In this document: positions 22,205-33,429 of the stretch, in pieces
How positions within the stretch are numbered: position 1 is the stretch's first letter
How the letters are laid out: each line of letters starts with the position of its first letter
NCBI RefSeq assembly: GCF_963855985.1
Contig: NC_087106.1
Location: 1,905,001 to 1,969,000 of the forward strand
Source of the DNA: Ostrinia nubilalis
Lineage: Eukaryota; Arthropoda; Insecta; Lepidoptera; Crambidae
Direction: 5' to 3'
DNA: 64,000 nt
Notes under the pieces: generated by a model
Told to the model about the DNA's origin: nothing
The model's input: the letters and a program-made list of their open reading frames with translations, nothing else
Databases searched by the model: none
Program-made: the position numbers and the translations under genes

Positions 22205-22580
22205 TTAACACTTCAAATTTGGCTCATGTGTTGAGACTTGCAAGATATACATCAGTTTCAAATTTCATAAATATGCCTCAAACGGTTCTTTAAATATTGA
22301 CGTCCAAAAATCTACATGTCTGACCTACAGACCAAATTCTAACCACTTCCAGATGACCTCGAAGGTTCAAATTTGGCATCCAGAAAGGTAGTTATGTAAA
22401 TACTTAGGAACAAATAAAAAACCAGTCAATTTTAACATTTCACATGTGATAGATAGATTTTAATGCTCTAAATATCGATTTTTGAACGTCAATACCTAAA
22501 TAACCGTTTGAGGTATATTTGTGAAATTTGAAGCTGATGTATATCTTGCAAGTCTCAATACATGAGCCAAATGAAAAATC
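22205..22580. repeat. Inverted repeat, about 110-bp arms
   Basis: 'gagacttgcaagatatacat' at about 22234 faces 'atgtatatcttgcaagtctc' near 22537, and 'cctcaaacggttcttta' faces 'taaataaccgtttgagg'. The arms pair imperfectly. The upstream part (21790-22110) with 'cccttgagccggcggggaga' may belong to the same repeat. No coding. Confidence 0.65.
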
Positions 22581-23039
22581 TCAACAGATCCGGTTCCACA
22601 GTCGTCTAAAGCTGCGTCAGCGATACAGGAGCTTTAAAGCTCTTGGATTCAGATTCCATTGAAAAGTGGAGAGCAATAAGATCACTGGAAGTGCCGTCGT
22701 GGTCAAACCGCTGTTTTGTAGTAGGGTAGTAGGATATTGACTATCTTGCAGATAAATAAGACTCAGATTGATATAAACTTGTTTATAAAATATAATAGAA
22801 TAGTTTTTATTTGAAAGAAAGACATACAAGCAGGAAAGACATAGGTACAAATGGACAGATAGCTGCTTGTGCCCCTCTGACAAAAAGGCAGCCGCTCAGC
22901 ATGCATCAAGACCGCGCCAGGGCTTGTCTCGAAACTGATTTTCAGCGGGGGCCCTCTGTTGTCAGCAGGTATGTACAGGAAGAGAAGAAGAAAAACAAGT
23001 TTATCTCCAGTCTGGTGACGTGTAAATGAAGTATCTATT

Positions 23040-23172
23040 TTTATTATTATTAGTAATTGGTCTCGGTAACCCTTCGTAGTAAGCTAACATAACATAAGCT
23101 TGTGTTAGCGTGTTCACCTCAAAACAGTCCAGCGGGCGACTGGATTCGAACCCGCGATCCTCAGATCTTAAT
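23040..23172 (-). repeat. tRNA-derived SINE fragment (same family as 24775-24963)
   Basis: B-box-like GGTTCGAATCC on the minus strand, then a body with 'aacacaagcttatg'. The A-box side is missing. Confidence 0.6.
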
Positions 23173-23874
23173 ATTTCAATCTACTAATTTTATTAGTGCC
23201 TAAAATATTTTTGTTTATTTATTTAAAAACTTCATTTTACACACAAAAAAGCGGTACAAAAAGCCGAACTTAATGCCATGTGGCATTCTCTACCAGCTAA
23301 TCTTAGGCAAAAAAGAGAATATGGGTAGGCAGAGATATTCTGCTTGGTAAATTTTAATATTAATAATACAAATAAAGATGGTTTCTCTGTAATACAATTT
23401 TTTTATAGTTCATCCCTTACTGTTATTTTTATTCCCATGACATTATTTTATTTTTATTCAAAACAGTGATGAGATGACCTCACTAAGTGGAAGCAATAGC
23501 ACAGTTCTCAGTCCGATAAAATTACTGAAACTTTCTCATAACAATAACTTCTATTTGTCTTCATAACTTGAAATTAGATTACAAATGAACACATCATTAA
23601 TAATAATTAAATCAAACAAATCTCTAATATCACGTACTGCTGAGCAGTTATTATAATTGAGAATGTTACTAGGTATGCAAAATCACTTGAAACCTATGTT
23701 ACAGTTAGGCTTTTACATTTACAAATACATTAGTTTTTATTTCATTCAAAAATACCCAGTAGTTATGATTTTATAGGCATTCAAAGTTCGCATAAATATT
23801 AAGTGCCGCCGACGGTCACGTGACCCCGCGTGACGTACATTCACAGTATCCGCTCACTAGAAAACGGATATAAA

Positions 23875-23970
23875 CATACTTAAATACATTTTTTTTTGTA
23901 AATACAAACTTATTATACATATTAACACCCAGACCCATCACAGAAATTAAAATTGAACCAAACCCAAACT
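23875..23970 (-). repeat. SINE 3' part (same family as 27656-27920)
   Basis: The minus strand gives 'taatttctgtgatgggtctg' and 'tatttaagtatgtttatatc', the body of the SINE at 27.7 kb. The tRNA head is absent. Confidence 0.7.
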
Positions 23971-24300
23971 TGATGCGATTGTGTCGTTTTATTGCGAATT
24001 ACCTTCCAGCTCCATCATTAGACCCTGATTACTATATAGAATTAAAGTACTCGTCAATACAAAACGAACGAACCCAAACTCGATGGATTTAAGTCGTTTT
24101 ATTATAGAGTTCCTATGGCCACCTTCCAGCTCCATCATCAGATCAGCTCCATGTCATCATAATATTGCATGGTCATCCAAATCACATGTGTTTGCGAAAT
24201 TTCAGCTTAATCGGTTGCCTGGAAGTGGGTCTTAATTCAGCTTGCAAGATTCCACCCATACAAATATGAGCCAGTCACTGTAATATGACGTCACGCGCAT
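23971..24300. repeat. Two adjacent copies of one dispersed repeat
   Basis: 'accttccagctccatcat' preceded by 'cccaaacttgatg' or 'cccaaactcgatgg' occurs at about 23964-24022 and 24070-24140. The second copy continues into 'tttcagcttaatcggttgcc'. Family not named. Confidence 0.6.
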
Positions 24301-24774
24301 AAAATGGCGAGCCGGCCGCCGCCCGCACTTTTAAAATTCAATATCTTGGAAACTAATTGACGTATCGAAATAATTCTTTCACGTGTATTTTTTATTTTTA
24401 ACAGAGAATACAGAAAGCTAAAAAACAAAATTAGTGAACATTCTTCATTGCTGGGCCTAGATTCTGCCCCTTCAACCTACTCGTTTGGGAATGTGAATAT
24501 TAATAACTGCCTGCCCTCTACAGTTGTGAGTTCGTATTCTTAAATCACTCGCTAATTTTCGTATTGACTCATGATCTTCACCTCATCAGAGTTATATTTT
24601 AATTCAACTGCTCACAAATCAGATGCCATGCGTATTTTTTGTGAAGCAACATAATTTATTTCAATGATTAATCATTGTAGTTTTACTTTTCCAAGATAAT
24701 TATGTCTATCTTGTCGTCTACGTTGTCACGTATTTACTTTTTAGGACCAGTACTAACTTCATTTTTTTTAAAGA
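24301..24774. other. No gene recognised
   Basis: Contains 'ggcgagccggccgccgcccg' (CpG-rich, 24306-24325) and otherwise AT-rich sequence. Confidence 0.3.
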
Positions 24775-24963
24775 TTATTAGCAATTTGTATTGCCCAAAT
24801 TACTAATAGTCCCGTTAGCCCCTCGTGTTAAGCTAAATAAGCTTGTGTTAAGAGTGGGCTCACCACAATAGTCGAGCGGCGGTGGGATTCAAACTCGCGT
24901 TCCTCGGATCTCGAGTCGGCCACTCCAACCCCTTCACCGTTCGGCTATCGTGGCTATAAGTGG
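24775..24963 (-). mobile_element. tRNA-derived SINE
   Basis: On the minus strand the head reads like a tRNA gene: A-box 'tagccgaacggt' and B-box 'gtttgaatccc' at tRNA-like spacing. The body contains 'aacacaagcttatttagctt'. Pol III transcription from these boxes and LINE-driven insertion are known for such elements. The cloverleaf is too degenerate for a working tRNA. Confidence 0.75.
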
Positions 24964-25075
24964 CTTTCTCCATTCAATTCATGGTTCTTTCTACGAGTAA
25001 CAAATCACAATCGATTGACTTTCTGAGTACACAATAAACCACTGTTTAAGTAATCCATTTCCAAGAGATTCATCA

Positions 25076-25838
25076 TAAAGAAGAACGGTCACGCCCCATA
25101 CAAAAAAAACCCAGACCCGACAGAAATGAGACATACCTCAGTTTTTTTGTCATGTCTTAATTAGTTAAATTATATATTTTTTATATTCGAAATCTATGTA
25201 TAACACCAAAATATTACCCTTTGTTTTTGTTCAGGCGTTATACAAAAACTAAGTAATACAAAATGCCTATTTATCACCAAAATTGGTAAATGTATGTACC
25301 TAAATGTCTATAACAGCTGCTATGGAATGTATCTAGGTGACCTGGAGATACAGCCGGATTATACAGGGTGGTTATACATATGGAACGATAAGTGATCTCA
25401 CTCGATTATTTCTAAACTATACAAGATATCGAAAAACTAATTACTGATTCTGAAAGTGCTTCACGAGCTCTTTCAAATGGTACCTATAATAGGTTACAGA
25501 TTATGGAAGGTGGTAACATTGAATTTTTGGATTTTGTAACTTCTTGTTTCCACCCTGTATAATCCGGCTGTAGTATCTCCAGGTCACCTAGATACATTCC
25601 ATAGCAGCTGTAATAGACATTTAGGTACATACATTTACCAATTTTGGTGATAAATAGGCATTTTGTATTAGTTTTTGTATAAGGCCTGAACAAAAACAAA
25701 GGTTAATATTTTGGTGTTATACATAGATTTCGAATATAAAAAATATATAATTTAACTAATTAAGACATGACAAAAAAAATGAGGTATGTCTCGTTTCTGT
25801 CGGGCCTGGGTCACAGATGACCGTTCTTCTTTACTGGT
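25076..25838. repeat. 760-bp foldback with about 285-bp arms
   Basis: 'agaagaacggtca' at 25080 and 'tgaccgttcttct' at 25818 begin two arms that pair nearly throughout, including 'ccagacccgacagaaatgag' and 'ggaatgtatctaggtgacct'. The arms meet at a central 194-bp element (25364-25557). Confidence 0.85.
25364..25557. mobile_element. Element with CAGGGTGG...CCACCCTG ends at the dyad centre of a foldback
   Basis: Flanked by TA (25362-25363, 25558-25559). Its terminal heptamer CAGGGTG is that of the MITEs at 2511 and 57739. Without it the arms would join as the perfect palindrome CCGGATTATATAATCCGG. Confidence 0.7.
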
Positions 25839-26403
25839 ATTCATAACTTCTGCATTAATTTTATCATATTTTATATTCATATTCGATACTTTCGAGAAAA
25901 TAAACAAATAGAAATCTATCGCTCGACTCCAGAATACCACCCCTCCAGAGGCCTACTCTAAGCTCTTCATGTATGAAATTTAATAATTTTCGAGAATCGC
26001 TCTCAGTTCACATTTCACGTCAGAATAATTGTAATTAATTTCAGAGCAAACTGAAGATAGTTTCGCGAATTTCATGATGTTTCAGACGCGTTTCAGACGG
26101 AATATCTGATCGGGGTAAATATTTATGTTTGTATAATTTATCTCTTAAGTAAACTGTATATTTGTGGTAATAGGTCGTATAAGCTTGGATAGTAGAGACT
26201 AATTTAGACGATTATATTTTGCTTATCAAAGGCATTTTCTTATCAGAATCATAAATTAGAGAAAAAAGACATTATAAGTCAATCATAGCTTTTTAATGAG
26301 ACAACCAAGGCTTAAAACATACAATAACATATTTTTTTAATTAGGCTTTATTTCTTGAACAACAAACATCTCTGAAAACTTTTTGAATACCAGTAACACT
26401 CTT

Positions 26404-26615
26404 TTAAATCATATTTATATGATCAAACGAACTTACCAAGTGAAGTTCGATCTGAATTATCCTGTTTTCGCCGAAGAGATTTATTTTACCGTGTAGTACC
26501 CCTGTACGACAAGCCAATCCGCACACAATATTCAGCGTAGTAGTAGTAAAAAACAAAAGAGCGGGCAACCCCACCCCTACCACGCTGTGGGCTCGGTGTC
26601 CGAGCGGTCTCATTA
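26404..26615 (-). repeat. Dispersed promoter-like module, copy A
   Basis: On the minus strand it runs from ATGAGACCGCTCGGACACCG through (TAC)4, 'gtgtgcggattggcttgtcg' and 'ggtaaaataaatctc' to 'ggcgaaaacaggataatt', then 'cagatcgaacttcacttg' with GTAAGTTCG right after (a good 5' splice site). Copy B (31378-31547) matches closely over about 165 bp. The frame in it is shared between copies but has no known domain. Confidence 0.7.
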
Positions 26616-26689
26616 TATTTAGAGAAGAGACGACATTGACGTTTACCTCTAGGGAAGAAGATATAGAAATCTTCGGGTTGGGAGGGACC

Positions 26690-26800
26690 TTAAATCTCTT
26701 CGGCGAAAACAGGATAATTCAGATCGAACTTCACTTGGTAAGTTCGTTTGATCATATAATTATCCTGTTTTCGCCTCCGAGATTTATTTTACCGTGTAGA
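26690..26800. repeat. Dispersed module, copy C (inverted half copies)
   Basis: Left half (+) repeats 'cggcgaaaacaggataatt', then 'cacttggtaagttcg'. Right half (-) repeats 'ggtaaaataaatctcggagg' and 'ggcgaaaacaggataatt'. Copies A and C-left form an inverted repeat of about 60 bp. Confidence 0.7.
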
Positions 26801-27001
26801 TGTTTAGAGCATGGATCAATGTCCATGTTAAATGGTTAAAAGAGTAAATGTCAATGTACTAAATACATAATAAAGCAATATTTTTGTATTATAATCGTAT
26901 TGCATCACTTATTCATAACAATAACAAGTATCACGGTCTCAACAAGATTTTGTTCATTATAGAGTATTATTATATACATTTATTTGTACTTCTATTAACT
27001 G

Positions 27002-27277
27002 TTAAGTACGACTACTGATTGTAAAAAGTTGCCAAGACAGTTGACAGAGCATCCTGTCATCCAGCACACTGGCTAATTGTGTCAACGTTGACAGCGGCGC
27101 AAACCGCAGGCAATACTGCCGCGTGTCGCGTGCTGTGTGGGCCGAACACCCTCGTGTCGACACTCCTTTCCTATATTTATCCAGTTTCATCTCAGAACTG
27201 AGCTTGACGACGGTAGTGGTTAACACCGAATCGATCACAGTGACTGCAAGGCTAACACTCTGACAGTTGTAAAACAT
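27002..27277 (-). CDS. Unidentified 91-codon frame in a CpG-containing patch
   Basis: The minus strand reads VVKLSSEMKLDKYRKGVSTR, then GCSAHTARDTRQYCLRF, with more balanced composition than its surroundings. No signal peptide, membrane segment or known motif. The sequence 'gacagttg' recurs inverted near both sides ('agacagttgacagagc' at 27029, 'ctctgacagttgtaaa' at 27259), which suggests a repeat rather than a host gene. Function unknown. Confidence 0.2.
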   Translation of the reverse strand: MFYNCQSVSLAVTVIDSVLTTTVVKLSSEMKLDKYRKGVSTRGCSAHTARDTRQYCLRFAPLSTLTQLASVLDDRMLCQLSWQLFTISSRT

Positions 27278-27655
27278 AAGCTCACTTGCATTTTAATTAA
27301 ATAAATAAATAATGTGGTTAATTAAAACTTATTAATTTATTTGGATACAGTTTGACCAGTATTCCAAAACAGTATTAATTTGGATTCCAAGTAACACTGT
27401 TGCGAGGAAAACGTTTGGTTTCTATTTAATAGCACCTTTTAATAGCAATCTTTTGATTCTTGAAACCTGACCTATAAATTATAATATTTATTTAAATAAT
27501 TATATATTTCAATAAATTATATGATTTCACTAACGATATTGCTAAGCGGTGGTTATTTAATGTTATTATAGGATGCACCCGACTTTAGAATATGCTAAGA
27601 AAATAGAGTAAGGTATGTACAATGATGTAATTGAGCATTGTAAAAATATATATTT

Positions 27656-27920
27656 GTCAGTCATTTGGTGTAGTGGTTTCGGAACGGACTACTATGCCGA
27701 GAGGTCCCGGGTTCGATCCCCGGCCGGGCAGAAATTGAATTGATACATTTTAATTTCTGTGATGGGTCTAGGTGTTACTATGTATAATATGTACTTATGT
27801 ATATAAAAACGGTATTTAAGTATGTTTATATCCGTTGTCTAGGACCCATAGCTTTGCTCAGTTTACGTTTGGGACTAGGAGCGTAGTGTAAAATGTCGAA
27901 GGAAGTATATTTATTTATTA
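27656..27920 (+). mobile_element. tRNA-derived SINE, near complete
   Basis: A-box TGGTGTAGTGGTTTCGG (from 27666) and B-box GGTTCGATCCC (27710-27720) are spaced as in tRNA genes. A body with 'aatttctgtgatgggtctag' follows, then a TATTTATTTATT-type tail. Another copy of the body is at 23875-23970. The head is better preserved than in the other SINEs here. Family name not assigned, though lepidopteran HaSE-type SINEs look similar. Confidence 0.85.
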
Positions 27921-29744
27921 TCTGCGGAGTGTATAGCGGAGTCTGGTACTTTTTGTTTGATCCACGACTGCCAAATACAAAACTCACTGCCAAGGAAAGG
28001 TAAGCTTAAATGGGCAATATGGTACTACTGATGTACCTGTTGCCCCAGCATTCTATTTTTTTTTTTTTTTTTTTTAGTGAAAAAACGTATTAACGTCTAA
28101 AAAAAAATGGTCGCCATTCTAAGGCGAATTAATTGGAATTAATTCATGTTAATCGTGTAGAAATCTCTACGCCAGACGATAAAATATGAATTATGACTAA
28201 ATATCAAACAAAGTTCAAGAAACAAAAAATAGTTTTATGTCATGTACTGAGACCAAAGCGTCTAACATTTTCTGAGACAATATTAAACCAAGCTCCTACT
28301 CCGTGTCTTTATTCAGACACCTTGATTCAGTCAGCTTCAGTATTATGACTGTGATGATTGAATTTTTATAATCATGCTAAGAAAAAATAACAAAATACTA
28401 ATTCTCAATTTATACTTCATAGAAAGGGAAGAAAGACTCATTCATTATTATGAGTTTGTGGCAGCGTTATCGATTCGTAAAATAATATCGCATTATTTTT
28501 TGGTATTATTAAAAAATGTCCTTAATCTAAACTAAAGGTTACAAGTAGTGGTAGTACTGGTAGGTACCTACATAATACATAGTTTATTTTATGTGGTTGA
28601 TTCGTTCTTTGACTGACCAAAGTCCACTAGTCCGGTTGTTATTACAAGCGGCCAGATTTCTTTTTTGATGCGTCAATAATTTTCTATTACATTGATTACA
28701 ATGTAATTATTATTGTGTTATATTTATAAAGTCATAGTTATTATCGCTTTAACGCATAATAAGATACTTTGCTTGTCTAAAAGATTTAGCAAGATAAGAA
28801 ATGATTCAATGTATTTCATGATGTCGCATCTCTTCTTATGAGAATTCTAACGTTATACATAAATAATTTATACGAACCAATTCTAAAACAGTACATGGAA
28901 TTAAAACTGACCTTTTTTTTTTTTTTTTTTTTAGTAAATAAATAATAATAATGATGATGAAGCCTTACTTTGTAAGACTATCAATAGTATTATTAGCATT
29001 AATCATACATTGATTAGTAGGTACAAACCTACATAATAATGTTTTTCCAATACAAGAAAAAATGACGTCATCTTATGTACCGATACCGATACAGTTTAAG
29101 GAAGCTCTTAGATTTTATCTATTATTTATAGATACAAGCTGGTGAGACGTCATGAATAAAAAAATAAACTTTGTAAAATATCAGGGCTAAAGAGAGGCCG
29201 CAAAGAGATAAAAAAAAATGTTGCCTGTTTGTTCAGATACAAAACAAACATCCGTTAAAATAAGACCATAATTCTATTTGCTTTTCAGTGGCTATCGTGT
29301 TTATGTAATAAACATATTTTATATTAATAAGTTTCTTTAAATCATAAATGAATCTTTTGTTAAAAGTTTAATTGCGGTTAAAATATCATCCCTTTTGAAG
29401 TGCTTAAACCACAATACATAAACTTTGTTTAGCATCTTATATAAACGCTATTTAAGTCCACCATCTAGGAACATATTTTTTTTTTTTTTAACAAGTGGGT
29501 AATCTCAGAATGTACTCGTGTCGACGGATGCGATTAAGAATATTCTTAATATCAACGTCTCTGCGCCGACGTGTATAATTATTTGTTATGTATAATTGAT
29601 TATGTTTACTCGCATGGTTATGATGATTATGAAAAAATTCATCTGGGTTCGAATCGGGAATCGAATAGGTATCTCGGTACAATAAATTCTGTAACCGGAT
29701 ATTAGGTACATTGTATTTAAAATAAAAATATTTTAAGCGGCCAG
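27921..29744. other. 1.8 kb without recognised gene; T-tracts
   Basis: Poly-T runs at about 28050-28073, 28912-28932 and 29477-29490, the kind left by A-tails of minus-strand retroposition, but the bodies are not recognised. 'aggtaagc' at 27998-28005 is a chance-level splice-like word. Confidence 0.3.
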
Positions 29745-29960
29745 CACATACCTGTACATAGATGGCGCGTCGTCTAGGGACGCGGGTTACCTTGGTGTTC
29801 TGGTCGGTCTTTAATGGCGCTTCCCGCGTTGCGCTGGCAGCGCTGGGCATGCGGCGGCGGCGGCGCGGCGCTGCGGCGTAAATAACGGCGCCTGCGCTTG
29901 TGGAAGGCGGCGTGGTTGCGCCGCGGGCGGGTGATAGGTCTTAGCCCATCATACCATACA
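29745..29960 (-). CDS. CpG-rich island with a possible minus-strand exon
   Basis: A sharp GC peak with CGG/CCG runs. Minus-strand reading from an ATG at 29848-29850 gives MPSAASATREAPLKTDQNTK and then VPRRRAIYVQ, followed by CAG|GTATGT (near 29750), a good 5' splice site. A second donor-like AAG|GTAACC lies upstream. The frame is also open before the ATG, and another frame is open too, so coding is not proven. A TATA-bearing candidate promoter on the + strand lies 600 bp away. No family recognised. Confidence 0.2.
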
Positions 29961-30554
29961 GCAGGGCGTAGCTTGTCGGTACGGCCTCTGTATAAAGCCT
30001 CGATTCACACAGTTATGCGAACGGCTAAAGCTTAAATTATATATTCAATGCAGCAGCCTGGATTAGTTGTCATATCAAATAAATATCTCTTTTCCCGTTT
30101 TAGAGGATTATAATGAGTTATAGTTGTCGACCGTCGATGTAATTGGTCGACCGACCGGAAATATAGAAAGATCTTTGTAAGTTTCCAACAAAAAAATGTG
30201 AGACTGATAAGTACTCACAATCACAATGTCAGTTAATATGAGTCGTTGCATAGAAAAAAACGACATATTATTGTCATACTTCATATAAAAAGTAGGCATT
30301 TATTTCCACTTCGACTCGGTTCGGTCAACAAAACGGCCTAAGGTTTATTTAGGATCTTTTATTCTGACCTTATAATAGCAAGTAATGAATCTACATAAAT
30401 GCACTTTGAATTTTGATCTGATACTTATTTCTTTCTTACTAGCCTTTGTATTTAGACCAATATCGATTGGTGTAATGTATAAAAATACGAAACAACAAAA
30501 TTATTCAGTTACCCTTTGTAGCATTGAACAATGTGTATGGCCACAGGGTCATCG

Positions 30555-30650
30555 GTCGTTATAAAAGCAGGCGGAGGCTCGACTGGGGCGAGTGCGTCCG
30601 CGGCGCCGGGTCATCATGCTCCAAGACGGTTGATGGTTCATAAGGTGTAA
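30555..30650 (+). promoter_or_regulatory. Candidate core promoter
   Basis: TATAAAAG at 30560-30567, then a CpG-rich stretch, then ATGs at 30616 and 30633. The second reads ATGGTTCATAAG and meets GTGTAAG, a possible 5' splice site after four codons, as in many insect cuticle-type genes whose first coding exon is tiny. No arthropod initiator (TCAGT) was found at the expected distance, so this remains a guess. Confidence 0.25.
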
Positions 30651-30794
30651 GGCCAAGAAGGCAAGCTCTTAATGTGGGTAGTTTCGTACAAACGCAACAT
30701 TTTTCTGTATGAGCTCATTATGTTCTGTTTTTACGGCTTTTAAAAATGGCCGAAAATAAGATACTTAACTCGTAAAAGTGAATAATATTACAAT

Positions 30795-31165
30795 ACCTGG
30801 CTATCTCGGTAGTTAATATCTCGTTTTTACTCGCTAGAGCAAAAAACGGCTACTGGTTAAAAAATAACCGAACATAAAGTGGCTGCTGGTTAATATCTCG
30901 TATTAACGCTACTGGTTAAAAAATGACCCGCAAAAATGACCGAGTATAAAGTGGTTGCTGGTTAATATCTCGTATTAACTCGCTAGAGCAGAAAATGGCT
31001 ACTGGGTAACATCTCGCATTACCTCGGAGAAAAAAATGGCTACTGGGTAACATCTCGCATTACCTCGGAGCAAAAGAATGGCTACTGGGTAACATCTCGC
31101 ATTACCTCGGAGCAAAAAATGGCTACTGGTTAACATCGCGCGTTAACTTGGAGCTAAAAATGGGT
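30795..31165. repeat. Tandem array with a conserved dyad in each unit
   Basis: About eight related units. The last ones have a 41-42-bp period (starts at 30997, 31038, 31080, 31121), while earlier ones are longer. Each contains a short inverted repeat: GTTAATATCTCGTATTAAC (30889-30907, 30961-30979), GGTAACATCTCGCATTACC (31005-31023 and the next two units), GTTAACATCGCGCGTTAAC (31129-31147). The outer bases change on both sides together. Confidence 0.85.
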
Positions 31166-31377
31166 CAAAGTTACGCGTCGTGTCACAACGCTTATAATAA
31201 AAATGTACGAGCACTTGCACAAAATAGTTGTTACAACCAACCTTGTGTTGGGTCTAATTCTCGTCACTACACTGCACAACTTAAAATAATTACGTTTTTT
31301 GTCGGTAAAAACGTCCTGGTGACGTCACTTAAGCATTTTTCTTATACTGCGTGCGGTCGTTGCGCGTGCGCACAAAG
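31166..31377 (+). promoter_or_regulatory. Promoter-like region between array and module
   Basis: Holds a perfect CRE (GTGACGTCAC, 31319-31328) and an NRF1-like palindrome (TGCGCGTGCGCA, 31361-31372) just before the conserved module begins. A 119-codon frame crosses it but has no coding signature. Function is inferred from motifs only. Confidence 0.35.
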
Positions 31378-31547
31378 GAATGAGACCGCTCGGACACCGA
31401 GCCCACAGCGTGGTAGGGGTGGGGTTGCCCGCTCTTTTGTTTTTTACTACTACTACGCTGAATATTGTGTGCGGATTGGCTTGTCGTACAGGGGTACTAC
31501 ACGGTAAAATAAATCTCGGAGGCGAAAACAGGATAATTTTAATTGCT
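31378..31547 (+). repeat. Dispersed promoter-like module, copy B
   Basis: Starts at ATGAGACCGCTCGGACACCG exactly as copy A does and ends at 'ggcgaaaacaggataatt'. Upstream sequence differs between copies, so the module has a defined left edge. AAATAAATCTC near the end could serve as a poly(A) signal (AATAAA). Confidence 0.7.
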
Positions 31548-31974
31548 CACCACTTTAGCATTACACATACAGACACATCGTTATTCATAAGAATATCATT
31601 TCATAATTTCAGGCCATTCCCCACGAAAGTATCATCTAAATCAGCGTTATCTCGTAGCACATTTTAGGCGCATTTAGCATACGTCACAACTTATACGAAG
31701 GGAAGCCATTTTGCATTTACATTTTGAAAGCATAAGTTGTGAATTATAACGAGTGAAGTACAGAATAGGGGCCTTTTGGGCCGTAAACCGTTGACTTAGG
31801 GTTGGGTTTGCTATGATTTTGGCTGAAGTGAGTAAATAATTCAGTAATTGTTTGGTATCAAATTACGCTGGAATCGTCTAATTGTTTCTAATAATTATGG
31901 CTCTTTTGGATGTAAGAGATATGTAGTAATTTCATTAATGATGTTTGAAATATTTCTTAGGAATCGTTTTTAAA

Positions 31975-32115
31975 CGTCCTTATTATAGTGGTTAATGTTA
32001 GATTGTTTCAATTTAAGGTCATGGGTTCGAATATCAAGTGGGACATACAGATTGAAAACGACTTCTCAGTGTGATCATCAGAATTCTCTGGTTTGATAGA
32101 TTACATCCCAAGATT
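31975..32115 (+). repeat. Degenerate tRNA-derived SINE-like fragment
   Basis: 'tatagtggttaatg' and, about 40 bp on, 'gggttcgaatatcaagtggg' resemble decayed A- and B-boxes. Confidence 0.35.
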
Positions 32116-33429
32116 GAATCAAACCAATTTTAAAAACATACAATTTGTGAAAACATGGCTAATTTTGCGTGGTTTTCCGATAAAATAATAATTAGGTAAG
32201 GAAGTCTTAATAACGTTAACCATATTTTTACCTTAATGTTTCTTGGTAATTTTCCAATAAGTTTTATTTTGCAATTTTGTGCGTTTCTCAGAAAAAAAAA
32301 ACATCAGTAAGATCTTCCCAAGAAAATCCTTTTTATTTTTCTTCCGCTGCCTCAACAAAGTTTCAGGAAACTGATTTGAAATTCAAAAGAATCTGTTCCT
32401 GAAAAAGAATTGGTTAAAAAACGATAATAACGCTCATTGTTAGCCGATTGCAGAAAAAAAGGGGAAAACATTTCATAAAAAATCTTATCTACCTGACCAC
32501 CACGTTGTGCATTATTATTATAGCAATCAAGGTTAAATTATTAGGGTTACAATTAAAAAATCGATCAAAATTTTTACACAAAGTGAACTCTCTTATCAAC
32601 ATTATAACTTAATTATGATAAAGTAATAATAATTTAAAAACAAGCCTAACAGATGTCTTAATTTCCACAGAACATGTTCAGGCGTTAGTGAACCTGTGTG
32701 CTTCACCATGTCAAGCACAGAACAAATAAATCTCCCATGTTTCTGCATCATCACCCGGCTCCTGCGGGTTTAGTCCTAGCAATTACCACATAGTGCGGGA
32801 TTGCTGCGATTTATCACGGGCTTGTTTATTTGCTGTTCCGCTTAGAAGAGGTGATTATTGCGCTTTGTTGAAGGGCTTTTTGTGATTAAGAAAGGGTATA
32901 TGATACAAGAAAACCTGCATTATCCTCCCTATAATTGAGAGTTGGTACCTAAGTTGGGATATAAGACGAAGGGCCTATGTAAAGCGCGTCAACGGCGCAA
33001 CAACTCATTTTTTCCTACAAACGGCTAATCGGGTTCGAATTTGACAAATATCGAGTCCCGTCTCCGTCTGTATCGCTACAAATATGTCGAAATGGCGCTT
33101 AAAAAATTGATTGATTTGATTATGTGTATTTTGTAACAAAACCAACTTTTTCACCAATTTTTTTCTTAAGAAAACTTATGTAAATGCAAGACGGGACGAA
33201 ACACTTAATCCTAGAAAGTTTTGTGATTGAAATCACCTTCTCGGAAGTTCGGAGACGGTATTAAATAAAAGCTTTCCATGTAGTCGGTTGAAAGCTCGCT
33301 CTTGCGAGAATTTGTGCGTTAAAAAGCCCAGTCTCGTGCAAGCTTTTAAGACTTAGGGCTACTTAACCAAAATTCTGTAACCATAAGCTTGAGAAGCGTT
33401 ACTACTTTTATTTTGAACAATTTATTAAC
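32116..33429. other. 1.3 kb without recognised gene
   Basis: AT-rich with a moderately GC-rich patch at 32690-32830 that has no open frame of note. Nothing is supported. Confidence 0.35.

Noticed and set aside
27661..27730. Functional tRNA gene
   Set aside because: Same reasoning: it is the head of a SINE whose body is repeated at 23.9 kb.
30795..31165. CRISPR array
   Set aside because: Units are contiguous tandem repeats with no unique spacers, and the setting is an insect genome.
30795..31165. Integrated baculovirus hr region
   Set aside because: The layout (palindromes in tandem) is similar, but I see no recognised hr sequence and no viral genes nearby.
31148..31507. 119-codon frame
   Set aside because: It joins array, promoter-like region and module without any protein-like pattern.
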